A stretch of 64,000 nucleotides of DNA, from contig JAQSXJ010000012.1 in assembly GCA_029256725.1 (NCBI GenBank), positions 35,256 through 99,255 on the forward strand, in the 5' to 3' direction. The first letter of the stretch is position 1, and the number at the start of each line of letters is the position of its first letter. Below, one piece after another: positions 8,318 through 17,590 of this stretch. This DNA comes from Anaerocolumna sp. GTDB taxonomy: Bacteria; Bacillota; Clostridia; Lachnospirales; Lachnospiraceae. A program made the translations under genes and the position numbers. The notes below the pieces were generated by a model. It did no database searches. It saw only the letters and a program-made list of their open reading frames with translations, and was not told the origin of the DNA.

Positions 8318-10192
8318 TTATTTACTTACTGAATCGCTTTCTGCAACCGGTTCTCTATGAATATAGTTGCTTATTAAGTCTTGATTTAGAATCTCTTCCG
8401 AGGTCTTTTTGATGGTGATCGCCTTATTATAATCCGCTTCATAAGTAGATGCATCTACCGGCTCATCCGTACCGATCTTCCAAGCTCTGCTACCGTCAAA
8501 TACGCCTTCTCTGGAAATCTCGAACATGGTATCGTTGTGTATGAAAGAACCCTCAAAAAGATATGCAGTAAAAGCAACAAATCCATCGATGGCATTACTT
8601 AAATCCTGCCCCAGAATATAAGGTTGGTTAAATTCCAGTCCCATAATATTAGCAATCGTAGGAAGGAAATCAATCTGTCCGCCGGTAGTTGAGATTGTCT
8701 GTTTCACTCCGCTGCCCGGTACATGAATCATAAGAGGTACTCTTAGCATCTCATCATAATCATAGGCTCTTGCGAGATAGTTCTCCATCATTTCTTTGTT
8801 ATTATCCATGTTCAAATTAAGCGCGTGATGATCTCCATAAAGTGCAATTACAGTGTTATCATACAATCCAGCATCCTTTAGTTCCTGTAAGAACTCTCCG
8901 AATGCTTCATCAAAATAACGTACAGTCTTTAGATAGGAGCCAAATTTGGTATCTTTATCTTCTTCTTTTATCTGTAAGGTTACATCTTTATCTTCTATTA
9001 CAAAAGGATGGTGGCTTGTTAAGGATATAATAAAGCTGAAAAAGGGTTTCTCTTCCTTAGACAGTATATCTGCAGCCTGACGGAACATAGACTTATCGGA
9101 TATACCAAGACCGATAATATCACTCTGATCCAAATCCTCCATACTATAGAAATTTTCAAAACCCTGTCCCGGGTAGGCTGCCTCACGATTCCAGAATTCA
9201 CCTTTATAACCGTGAATAGCAAGTGTATCATACCCCTTATCCCTCAGTAACCAAGGAAGTCCGTTAAAGGTATTGTTCTGATACAGCGTATAGCATTCCC
9301 TGTCTATTACCGGATAAAGACTGTTTAAGGTAGAAAATTCTGCATCCGCTGTATTACCTTTACCTATGTTCGTGTAATAACGGTCATAATATAAGGTATC
9401 CTGCTGCAAAAATGCATTCAGATTCGGCGTTATTACCTGTCCGTTGTACTGTGCGCCTATTACAAAGTTCTGTAAAGCTTCTACCTGTAGTACGATCAGG
9501 TTCTTTCCTTCTCCGATATTCTTATATTTGAGTCCGCTTACCTGAGGCGTAACTTCTTTTACTGTATCCAGTACCTGTTCCTCTGGTACTTCTTCCGTAA
9601 CAATATTATCTGCAATTGCATTGTAAATATCATTGACATGGTTGGAAAAGAATTCTACGCTATTTACTTTATCAATGGTCTTACTGTCAAAAGGATTAAC
9701 TACTAACAGTAAAAACAGACCTACAAAGCTGATTGCAAGATATTTAAGTTCTCTTTTATAACTCCAGCCGGTACGATTGCTGTCCAGCTTTAAGAGCTTT
9801 TTGAAATAATAATAAATAAAGGGTATATCAGCAAACAAAAGGAAACTTGCAGGTATCAGTGTAGCTACAAAACTTTCCGGAACCGCTGCTACATTGGCAG
9901 CCTGCCACAATTGTTTAATGGATACCGTCTGATTATAATAGTTGTAATACATTGTGTCCGCGAACATTAAGAGGCTTAACAAGCTATATACAACTAAAAA
10001 TATTATATTCTTCCTCTTTAACCTGCTTCGTATAAAGCTTAGGAAAATCAGACCCAACGCTGTTACACTGACCAATATAAAGATGATATCGGATACATCC
10101 ACGTTAATTAGCTGGTAGTACACTACCAATTTAATTGCAAAGAACAATAAAATCATATAGGGAGACTTGATAATCTCCTTAAATTTTTCCAC
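8318..10192 (-). CDS. LTA synthase family sulfatase (lipoteichoic acid synthase-like)
   Basis: Membrane enzyme of the alkaline-phosphatase superfamily that polymerises glycerol phosphate or transfers phosphoglycerol. Five hydrophobic helices fill about residues 10-170. The extracellular sulfatase domain follows from about residue 220. It contains the metal-ligand glutamate in VLQVEALQNF, the catalytic threonine in GKGNTADAEF, and later GYKGEFWNR, TSHHPF and LYGDHHA. The start is GTG at 10192, nine bases after AGGAG. 624 residues is normal for LtaS-like proteins. No other cell-wall gene is adjacent, and whether it makes LTA or modifies another polymer is open. Confidence 0.9.
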   Translation of the reverse strand: MEKFKEIIKSPYMILLFFAIKLVVYYQLINVDVSDIIFILVSVTALGLIFLSFIRSRLKRKNIIFLVVYSLLSLLMFADTMYYNYYNQTVSIKQLWQAANVAAVPESFVATLIPASFLLFADIPFIYYYFKKLLKLDSNRTGWSYKRELKYLAISFVGLFLLLVVNPFDSKTIDKVNSVEFFSNHVNDIYNAIADNIVTEEVPEEQVLDTVKEVTPQVSGLKYKNIGEGKNLIVLQVEALQNFVIGAQYNGQVITPNLNAFLQQDTLYYDRYYTNIGKGNTADAEFSTLNSLYPVIDRECYTLYQNNTFNGLPWLLRDKGYDTLAIHGYKGEFWNREAAYPGQGFENFYSMEDLDQSDIIGLGISDKSMFRQAADILSKEEKPFFSFIISLTSHHPFVIEDKDVTLQIKEEDKDTKFGSYLKTVRYFDEAFGEFLQELKDAGLYDNTVIALYGDHHALNLNMDNNKEMMENYLARAYDYDEMLRVPLMIHVPGSGVKQTISTTGGQIDFLPTIANIMGLEFNQPYILGQDLSNAIDGFVAFTAYLFEGSFIHNDTMFEISREGVFDGSRAWKIGTDEPVDASTYEADYNKAITIKKTSEEILNQDLISNYIHREPVAESDSVSK

Positions 10193-10319
10193 TTACATCC
10201 TCTCCTTAACAACAACTTTACGAATAATTTAACTCATTTAACTCTAATTTATAATAGCTCATTGCCAAATTTTTATCAAGGAGTGAATTCTTAAGTTTAT
10301 CTTAACGATTTCAAAAATT

Positions 10320-11066
10320 TTACTCCTTATGTTTAATGCTCTCTAAAGGCACTGGTATGTTTTCTGCGTGCTCCGGTCTTACATCACCTCTTTTAACAGG
10401 TGCTAAATAACCAGCGGCATTCACTAAGACCTTCTGTATATCCTTATTATAGTAAGTAGGATATTCTTCATGACCCAGGCGGAAATAGAAGATCTTACCT
10501 CTTCCTCTGTTAAAACAACAACCGCTTCTGCATACTTCCCCGCCTTCGAACCAGCTGATAAAGACCAGTTCATCAGGGTTTGGTATTTCAAATTGTTCAC
10601 CGTACATTTCTTCTTTGGGAAGCTCTATATACTCTCCTATGCCTTCTGTTATCGGATGTCCCGGTTCCACTACCCATAAACGTTCTTTCTCATCAGCAAC
10701 TCTCCACTTTAAATTACAGGAGGTTCCCATTAAACGTCTAAAGATCTTGGAATGATGACCTGAATGCAATACCACAAGACCCATACCGTTTAAAACTCTG
10801 TTCTGTACCTTTTCAACGATCTCATCACTTACTTCGTCGTGTGCCATATGTCCCCACCAGAATAATACATCCGTACTATTAAGAACTTCATCTGTCAGCC
10901 CGTGAAACTCTTCATCCAGAGTTGCTGTACGTACTTCAAAGTTCTCCCCTTTAAAACAGTCAGCTAAAACCTTATGAATTCCTTCCGGATAAATATCTTT
11001 GATCTTTCCTTCCGTTTTCTCATGGCGGTATTCATTCCATATTGTTACACGTATCTTATCACTCAT
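10320..11066 (-). CDS. ThuA domain protein (trehalose-utilisation-like)
   Basis: 248-residue soluble protein of the ThuA/GATase1-like superfamily. Recognisable parts are [12 protein letters not shown] at the start, [24 protein letters not shown] and the late [15 protein letters not shown]. ThuA proteins are linked to sugar metabolism in Rhizobium, but the biochemical role of this subfamily is not clear. The start is set at MSDKIRVTI (ATG 11066). In-frame ATGs at 11078 and 11111 also exist; no start has a strong ribosome binding site. It is flanked by its own intergenic spaces, so it is probably transcribed alone. Confidence 0.85.
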   Translation of the reverse strand: MSDKIRVTIWNEYRHEKTEGKIKDIYPEGIHKVLADCFKGENFEVRTATLDEEFHGLTDEVLNSTDVLFWWGHMAHDEVSDEIVEKVQNRVLNGMGLVVLHSGHHSKIFRRLMGTSCNLKWRVADEKERLWVVEPGHPITEGIGEYIELPKEEMYGEQFEIPNPDELVFISWFEGGEVCRSGCCFNRGRGKIFYFRLGHEEYPTYYNKDIQKVLVNAAGYLAPVKRGDVRPEHAENIPVPLESIKHKE

Positions 11067-11337
11067 GTTTACACCCATTGTATACCCCAGGCAGGCCTGT
11101 GATTCTGCCACTAATTATAATGTGCAAAAGAATTTATTGTGGCAGCCTTTCCTTTTGAATTTTCTTTTACACATAATCTTTACCGTTAACTTTTAATTCC
11201 TTTTGTAGTTCATTTCAAATTTATTTAGTACATTTAGTATTACCTTTATCCAAGAAATAACCATACTATTCCTTTACTTTCTTGTCAATCGGTTTTCCAT
11301 AATTATTTACAAAATTAAAATGGATTGCAGCCTAACA

Positions 11338-11382
11338 CGCAAAACTGCCCTGCTTCCATCAACCGGACAGAGGCAGGGCAGT
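11338..11382 (-). terminator. Terminator of the NfeD/SPFH operon
   Basis: Perfect 10-bp stem ACTGCCCTGC / GCAGGGCAGT followed by TTTT on the minus strand, ten bases after the SPFH stop. Confidence 0.85.
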
Positions 11383-11391
11383 TAGTCCATA

Positions 11392-12315
11392 TTACTGTTT
11401 ATCGGATACTACTTCCGTTATGGATTTTGCAAGACCTGCAATACCCTGGATTTCAGAAGGAATAATAATCTTAGTAGCCTTCCCGTCAGCTGCCTTTTGG
11501 AAAGCTTCAAGGCTCTTAATCTGAAGAACTGCCATGCTGGGATTCGCTTCGTTTAAGAAACGGATACCGTCAGCATTTGCTTTCTGAACGGTAAGAATAG
11601 CTTCAGCTTGACCCTCTGCTTCTCTTATAGTAGCTTCCTTCTGCGCTTCTGCATGAAGGATTGCTGATGCCTTATCTGCTTCCGCTTCCAGAATAGTTGA
11701 CTGTTTCTTACCTTCTGCTACGAGAATCTGTGAAGTCTTCTCACCTTCTGCACGAAGGATAGCTTCTCTTCGCTCACGCTCTGCCTTCATCTGTTTCTCC
11801 ATGGCATCCTGAATTGCTGCTGGAGGAATGATGTTCTTTAATTCTACACGGTTTACCTTGATTCCCCAAGGATCTGTTGCAACATCTAAGGAAATTCTCA
11901 TCTTAGTATTGATGATTTCTCTGGAAGTAAGAGTCTGATCCAGCTCCAGATCACCAATGATATTACGAAGTGTTGTTGCGGTCAGGTTCTCAATTGCAAG
12001 GATGGGACGTTCCACACCATAAGCAAACAGTTTAGGATCTGTAATCTGGAAAAATACTACCGTATCAATCTTCATGGTTACGTTATCCTTGGTAATAACG
12101 GGCTGAGGAGCGAAATCTACAACCTGCTCCTTTAAAATAACTTTTTTGGCTACCTTATCAATGAAAGGTACCATAAAATGGATACCCACAGTCCAAGTTG
12201 CCTGATATCCGCCCAGTCGCTCAACTACATAGGAATGAGCCTGGGGAACAATACGTACACAAGACGCTACTATTAATAATAAAAGGACTAATAGAACAAT
12301 TAATAAATATGGCAC
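11392..12315 (-). CDS. SPFH/band 7 domain membrane protein (stomatin-like, QmcA type)
   Basis: 307 residues. A single N-terminal membrane helix (about residues 3-20) is followed by the band 7 domain with RIVPQAHSYVVERLGGY, then a long charged alpha-helical stretch (EKQMKAERERREAILRAEG and AEADKASAILHAEAQ, about residues 185-245). Such proteins form large membrane-bound cages and organise microdomains. It begins one base after the NfeD-like gene ends; the NfeD/SPFH pairing is a well known operon, which supports both calls. Confidence 0.93.
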   Translation of the reverse strand: MPYLLIVLLVLLLLIVASCVRIVPQAHSYVVERLGGYQATWTVGIHFMVPFIDKVAKKVILKEQVVDFAPQPVITKDNVTMKIDTVVFFQITDPKLFAYGVERPILAIENLTATTLRNIIGDLELDQTLTSREIINTKMRISLDVATDPWGIKVNRVELKNIIPPAAIQDAMEKQMKAERERREAILRAEGEKTSQILVAEGKKQSTILEAEADKASAILHAEAQKEATIREAEGQAEAILTVQKANADGIRFLNEANPSMAVLQIKSLEAFQKAADGKATKIIIPSEIQGIAGLAKSITEVVSDKQ

Positions 12316-12316
12316 T

Positions 12317-12754
12317 TTAAACTCCCTCTCTTTCTACCTCTACGATTAGTTTCACACCGGAAACTTCTTTTACTATGACTTTTTCTCCTACTTGGATGAT
12401 AGAATCATCGTTGGATCTAGCTGTCCATTCCAGTCCATTAAGCAGCACAACACCGGTGCTGTTAAAATTATCGATTTTCTCCAGGACTTTACCGGAACTT
12501 CCCTCCAAGGCCTCATAGTTGGTCTTTTCACGCTTATTATTGAAATACTTCATTGCAATAGGTCTTGTAAAGTACAGTAAGACAAAAGATACTGCAATAA
12601 ATACACCAACCTCTAAAATCAGATTATCTGTGAACAGGGATAGCAGGAAAGAAGCTAATGCACCTCCGGCAAACCATATGGATGCCAATCCCAATGTTAT
12701 AATTTCGATAATCAGAAGTACTGTCAGAGCAACGAGCCAATAAATTGAGTCCAC
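12317..12754 (-). CDS. NfeD family membrane protein
   Basis: 145 residues. Two or three hydrophobic helices (about residues 4-20, 25-40, 47-65) precede a small OB-fold NfeD C-terminal domain containing GSSGKVLEKI and LNGLEWTARSND. It is the short form without the ClpP-like protease domain. The start is GTG at 12754 with GGGGG nine bases upstream. Partner of the SPFH protein directly downstream. Confidence 0.9.
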   Translation of the reverse strand: MDSIYWLVALTVLLIIEIITLGLASIWFAGGALASFLLSLFTDNLILEVGVFIAVSFVLLYFTRPIAMKYFNNKREKTNYEALEGSSGKVLEKIDNFNSTGVVLLNGLEWTARSNDDSIIQVGEKVIVKEVSGVKLIVEVEREGV

Positions 12755-12858
12755 GGAATATTACCCCCTTCCGTAAGTTTGATAATAACATTCTACTTCA
12801 TAAATAAAGAAATAACAATATCTGTATGACATCTTTTAGTTTTCTAAAAGAAATCTAA

Positions 12859-13659
12859 TCAGCTTTTAATCTTTCCTTGTCTTTTCTGACGGTAGATCTC
12901 ATACATAAGAATGGAAGCAGCCACTCCGGCATTTAAGGATTCTACTTGTCCTTCCATGGGAATTATGATATTACAGGTTGAAAGTCCTGCTGCTTCTTCG
13001 CTGAGCCCTCTGGCTTCGTTTCCGATAAGGATAGCTGTCTTTTCTGTATAAGAAATCAGATCATATTCAACTGCCGCCTGCAAATGCGCAGCATATACGG
13101 AAATACCTGCAGCCTTTAATGTCCTCAAGGTTTCGAGAAAATCCTCTGCATATACAACTGGCATACGATAAATAGCACCCATTGTCGACCGGATTACCTT
13201 GGGATTATAGATATCGACTGATGCCTGGCTTAAGATAATTCCTGTAACTCCGGCTCCTTCCGCTGTCCTTATTATAGTACCAAGGTTTCCAGGATCGCGT
13301 ATATCCTCCAAAAGCACCAGATTTACATCCTCTTTCCTGATAAGCTCTTCCATGGTATATTCCCGTTTTCTTACAATCGCTAATACCCCCTGGGGTGACA
13401 GCGTATCACTGGCAGCTTTCATTACCTGCTCTGTCACTATCTCATAAGAAGAGCCGTTAAAGTAGTCCGGCTGCAGACTGATCTTTTCCTCATACAGTTC
13501 CTCGGATATATAGGCTTTCATAAGATGTCCTCCTGCTTTTGCTTCCTCAAACATCTTTATACCTTCTACAACAAAAGCCTTCTGCTCCTGGCGTTCCTTC
13601 GCCTTGGTTTGTAGCTGAATAAGATTTTTTATCTGTGGATTTGATGTACTGCTTATCAT
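12859..13659 (-). CDS. TrmH/SpoU family RNA 2'-O-ribose methyltransferase
   Basis: Transfers methyl from SAM to a ribose 2'-OH of rRNA or tRNA. The N-terminal substrate-binding domain begins MISSTSNPQIKNL. The SPOUT domain shows motif 1 DIRDPGNLGTIIRTAE (about residues 118-133), motif 2 IGNEARGLS (near 205) and motif 3 ESLNAGVAASILMYE (near 235). 266 residues fits the 23S rRNA guanosine methyltransferase group (RlmB/YsgA-like), but the exact target cannot be read from sequence. Confidence 0.92.
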   Translation of the reverse strand: MISSTSNPQIKNLIQLQTKAKERQEQKAFVVEGIKMFEEAKAGGHLMKAYISEELYEEKISLQPDYFNGSSYEIVTEQVMKAASDTLSPQGVLAIVRKREYTMEELIRKEDVNLVLLEDIRDPGNLGTIIRTAEGAGVTGIILSQASVDIYNPKVIRSTMGAIYRMPVVYAEDFLETLRTLKAAGISVYAAHLQAAVEYDLISYTEKTAILIGNEARGLSEEAAGLSTCNIIIPMEGQVESLNAGVAASILMYEIYRQKRQGKIKS

Positions 13660-13813
13660 AATTTCTCCTGTCTGCTCTGCTTCTTAAATTGTTAATCTGG
13701 TCTTCTCTGTTTACACATACAATCCAATGTAATGCTTATTTTTTGTATTACAGTTCTTTTTATTCTAACTTAACATTAACTATACTGCAAGAGTCAGTGT
13801 TCTTTTATTCTCT

Positions 13814-13991
13814 CTAATTTATTTTCTCTATTCTCTGAAATAACAGCTCACTTTCCGGAAGTTTCAGCCCGGCAGGTATCGGGATTATAACTATCCAATA
13901 CATCCCCGGGAAGTAATCCTGCTATATGTCCGATATGGAGAGAACCATTGGCGTAAGGCCAGGCTCCTCCGATTAATATTTTCTGTTTCAT
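13814..13991 (-). pseudogene. metG remnant: N- and C-terminal pieces of methionyl-tRNA synthetase joined by a large deletion
   Basis: From ATG 13991, preceded by GTGAGG, the reading is [20 protein letters not shown] then [15 protein letters not shown]. That is the start of MetRS including the HIGH motif. In a shifted frame it continues directly as [20 protein letters not shown] and a stop at 13814. This second stretch resembles the region near the end of short MetRS proteins (family pattern LFxRIE). Several hundred residues between the two are absent. In the first frame the peptide ends after 47 codons at 13848. It cannot be functional. A working metG must exist elsewhere. Confidence 0.75.
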
Positions 13992-14190
13992 ATTAAAACC
14001 TCACTTTTATTGAATTTGATTTGTCTCACGAAATATATAATATTTTTATTGCAACTAGTACGATTCTCATGTAATACTAGTAAAAATTCATAAAGAAAGT
14101 TACTCTCTAACTTGATATTCACACTTGTATTTCTGCAAACTTGTATTCTCACAAACTTTTATAATGTGCTAGTATTTTTCCTTATGATAA
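13992..14190. other. Intergenic, no gene seen
   Basis: AT-rich spacer between the metG remnant and the ABC operon terminator. It contains a 7-bp inverted repeat (ACTAGTA...TACTAGT, near 14064-14089) and short direct repeats of CTTGTATT. I see no T-box motif or open frame. Confidence 0.5.
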
Positions 14191-14236
14191 TAAAAAGACC
14201 CTCACCCCCGAAAAATTATTTTCGAGGACGAGAGCC
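14191..14236 (-). terminator. Terminator downstream of the ABC exporter genes
   Basis: Sixteen consecutive pairs including G-U pairs (CTCTCGTCCTCGAAAA with TTTTTCGGGGGTGAGGG) and TCTTTTTATT on the minus strand, about 100 bases after the permease stop. Confidence 0.75.
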
Positions 14237-14334
14237 CTAGTTAAGCTTCTTACTCTTCTTTTCATAACCTTTATTGATGTAAGATTTTAGGTTATTACAA
14301 ATCAGTAAATTTCTGTTGCCAAATCAAAAATACA

Positions 14335-16693
14335 TTATCCCTGGTATCTTATCCTCTCCACCAGCGAAACTTTTTTGAGATTTCTGCTTAACAGGTAGGA
14401 TAATGTGATCTGCAATAATGCTATAGCAGCAATCATTAATCCCATTTCTATCACCGGAAAATGATATTCATTTAATCCAAACCATGAATTTTCTTTTCCA
14501 TAGCGAAATAACAAATAACCTGCTGGTGTACCAACCACCAGTGCTATCAATACTGTTCCTGCTGTAAACAGCAAACCTTCCATTTGAAGCATCCGGTTAA
14601 GCTGACGATTTGTCATACCCACTGCCTGTAAGATACCCAGTTCCTGCCGCCTTGTTATAATGCGGGTAATGATGGTATTCGCCATATTTAAAAAGCCTAT
14701 AAGACCCATAGCCGCCAGAAATGTATAGGCTATAAATTTCATCATTCTGGTAGAAATCTGAGATATTTCTAACTGCTTTTCATAAGAAGTTAATGTAATA
14801 TGATCCTTATTTTCTAAGAGTCTTACAAGTTCCTTCTCTACATATTTAGTGTCCTCCTTAACGCAGTCAATCCAGAGGTAACCGTTTGGATTACCGGCAA
14901 CAGACAGCTTTTCATAGGTATCCTCTGTAATCGCCCAATCTGTGTCCAGGTTCGCAAAAGAACCAGCAAGACGAAAGGAAACTCCTCCCCCCTTCTCACC
15001 AGAGGTTCCTGTGGTAATTCCCATTGAAATATCCTGCCCCAGATTGTATCCATATTCCTCCATGAAATTTGCCCAGCCATAATATATAAGGTTTTCTGAT
15101 GAAGCCTTGTCATAGTTGAAATCACCTATGGTGCTGCTACGCTTACTGAACTTTATAAAATCATCTTTGTTTAATACCATTACATCTACCAGGCTTTCTT
15201 CTTCGCTGTTTTCCTTTTCTTTATGAACAGCAAGAAGCTTTCTCACCTTTACCTCCGTGACGCCAGGTATAGCTTTGATTCTTTCTATCAATTCATTATT
15301 AAGTGGATTATTTTTAAGGATATTATCCAGGTTATTCTCTGTATATGCTTTGTCACTTAAAGAGTAATCCAGGCTGAGATAGAACTTACCATACTCCACC
15401 TCTATTCTGGCATTGTATTCATCATTTATATTTCCTGTGAATCCGGCAAATCCTACAAAGAGAACGCAGGATAGTCCCATTGTGCAAATAGTTGATATAT
15501 TATTCTTAAGGCTGCCATTTAAACCTGCCAGAGTAATACCAACCAGGCTAATAGAGTTCCTTCCTCTTCGGAGAACTTTCTCTTTCCCCTTACGCTCCTG
15601 ATAAACAATAGCTTCTATGGGGGAAAGAACTGAAACTGCCCTAATGGGTTTTCTTAAGGCAAGCCAGACCGTTGCCAAAGCTAGCATTGCTACCAATAAC
15701 AAAAGGGGAAAGGAAAATATTGAGACCTTTGTCATTTCCACGCCGTCCCTTACTGCATATCCCTGTTTCATCAGCATGTTAAAGGAAATGACAGACACCA
15801 AATAACCAATGCTTAATCCCAGGGGTACTCCAATGACTCCTAATAGCATACCTTCCCTGTTTACAATCTTTTTCAACTGTTTCCTGGTAGCTCCCAAAGC
15901 TTTGAGCTTACCATATTCATGAAGCTTCTGAACCAATCCAACCTGATAAATATTATAGATTTCCTGGGTCCAAAGCAGATATGAGGAAATAGCTATTAGG
16001 CATAATATACTCTTCCTTTAATCCATATTCAGCCCCCAGTTCCTCCATTGCAGCCTTAGCTGTATCATAATTTAGTTTCATAGATTTATTCAGTGTAAAA
16101 TACGCATGAAACTGTCTGTTTCCCTCAGCAGTTGTAGTTTCATAGAAATCTTGTGAAACAAAAGCAGTCATAGTGCTGTTATTGATATCTGTATTATTAT
16201 CTTTCAGGAAACCGCTGATACGAAAGTTCTGTTTTTCATATTTACTGTTTAGGTCCGGCCGGAAAGATACCTGAATAACCTCGCCTACCTTGGGTTCTAT
16301 CATCCCAAGCTTTCGAAAGAATTCCGGCTTAGCTGTTATATCCGTTTTATTAAGCGGATAGGTTCCCTCTTCTAACTGCCGGTCCATATTGGTAAGGTTT
16401 CTCGCTGTTTCATCGGCAAAAAACAGAATTAGTTTATCCTTACTTTCAATTACCCCTGCATTTGACATCAATCCAATTTCGGTAAACTCGTTACGAAGCC
16501 TCATGTCTTCTGTTTGCTCATAGGACAGCCCTCTGAACACTCCATAGTAACTTCCATATAAATCCACTGCATTTACACGATTGGATTTGACTATACCATA
16601 ACCCCAGGTGATGATAACCGTAAGAAGAAGGGTCGTAAGGAATACTGAAATTATAATTAGAATACTTCTGGTTTTATTTCTCCTGTCGTTGTT
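14335..16693 (-). pseudogene. FtsX-like ABC permease, disrupted (N-terminus and second membrane helix lost)
   Basis: Two reading frames make up one MacB/FtsX-type permease. The upstream part (about 16693-15953) reads RRNKTRSILIIISVFLTTLL, first membrane helix, extracellular domain, and stops after SYFLISALDPGNL. The downstream part (open to about 15975, ATG-like start 15936) reads IYNIYQVGLVQKLHEYGKLK, with helices near its residues 35-55 and 60-80, a second extracellular domain and three C-terminal helices. Intact relatives have a full membrane helix of about 40 residues between these parts. Here it is missing and the frame shifts. The first residues are also missing, because the frame begins inside the upstream ATPase gene. 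Probably non-functional. Confidence 0.75.
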
Positions 16694-17319
16694 ACAATCT
16701 GAGCGATTTCCTCATCATGGGTTATCATAACCAGGGTCTGACCATATTTTACAGCAGACATTTTCAGCAAACCTATGACTTCCTCACCGGTTCTGGAGTC
16801 CAGATTCCCTGTAGGTTCATCTGCTAAAATGATTTCCGGTTTTGCTGCCAATGCCCTGGCTATAGCTACTCTCTGCTGCTGTCCTCCGGACAGGGTATTG
16901 GGCAGGTTATGGATCTTACTATCAATACCCAGTGTAGCTATAATATCCATTATAAACTCTTTATCGAACTGTCTGTTGTCAAGTCCTATAGGCAATACGA
17001 CATTTTCCCAAACGTTAACAGAGGAAATAAGATTATAAGCCTGAAAGACAAATCCAATCTTTCTTCTTCTAAAGACAGTAAGTTCCTCCTCTTTCAAACG
17101 AAAGATATCCTTACCGTTTATTAAAACTTCTCCGCTTGTGGGTGTGTCAAGTCCGCCAAGCATATGTAACAGGGTACTCTTACCTGAGCCTGACTTTCCT
17201 AATATAGTAACAAACTCTCCTTGCTTTATGGCAATAGATGCATTATGAACTGCTTTTACTTCATTTTCTCCCTTGCCGTAGTACTTACATAAATTTTTGC
17301 TTTCCAAGACTGTATTCAT
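16657..17319 (-). CDS. ABC exporter ATP-binding protein with altered C-terminus
   Basis: 220-residue MacB/BceA-type ATPase: Walker A GKSGSGKST (about residue 40), signature LSGGQQQR (near 144), Walker B ILADEPTGNLDS and the H-loop ITHDEE. After HDEEIAQI the expected ADRIxxIxDGKI end is absent. Instead VTTTGEIKPEVF is read out of frame from the beginning of the permease gene. A deletion has therefore fused the two genes. The nucleotide-binding core is complete, but with no intact permease its use is doubtful. The operon follows a two-component system, as in antimicrobial-peptide or bacitracin resistance modules. Confidence 0.8.
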   Translation of the reverse strand: MNTVLESKNLCKYYGKGENEVKAVHNASIAIKQGEFVTILGKSGSGKSTLLHMLGGLDTPTSGEVLINGKDIFRLKEEELTVFRRRKIGFVFQAYNLISSVNVWENVVLPIGLDNRQFDKEFIMDIIATLGIDSKIHNLPNTLSGGQQQRVAIARALAAKPEIILADEPTGNLDSRTGEEVIGLLKMSAVKYGQTLVMITHDEEIAQIVTTTGEIKPEVF

Positions 17320-17409
17320 TTATATAACCCCTTTCTTATTTTTGCTTTAAAGCATTACATATGAATTTACCTTAATCAGTACATCAAAACATATTAGATA
17401 TTACCAGCA

Positions 17410-17434
17410 GTATCCTCACTGGCGAGGATACTAA
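17410..17434. promoter_or_regulatory. Perfect 9-bp inverted repeat upstream of the ABC operon
   Basis: AGTATCCTC-actggc-GAGGATACT lies about 90 bases before the ATPase start and has no T-run. It may be an operator or an RNA hairpin of the ABC operon leader; no binding protein can be named. Confidence 0.4.
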
Positions 17435-17562
17435 ACAAAATAGTTATACAGTGAGCTTTTAGGTAACCTTACTGTCATGACTGATAAAGTGGAAACTCAA
17501 ATCATTGACGATTCTATACTACATACTATAGCAGGCTTCCCTTTCCATTCAATTACAGAACA

Positions 17563-17590
17563 CGAAAAAAGCCTTACAATTCTGTAAGAC
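17563..17590 (-). terminator. Terminator overlapping the end of the histidine kinase gene
   Basis: AGTCTTACA / TGTAAGGCT stem (9 pairs, loop GAAT) and TTTTTT on the minus strand. The kinase stop codon lies inside the stem. Confidence 0.8.

Noticed and set aside
14335..15936. The downstream ftsX part as a complete gene starting at its first usable codon
   Set aside because: Its first residues match the middle of FtsX-type permeases, and the frame is open further upstream without a ribosome binding site. It is the second half of a broken gene.
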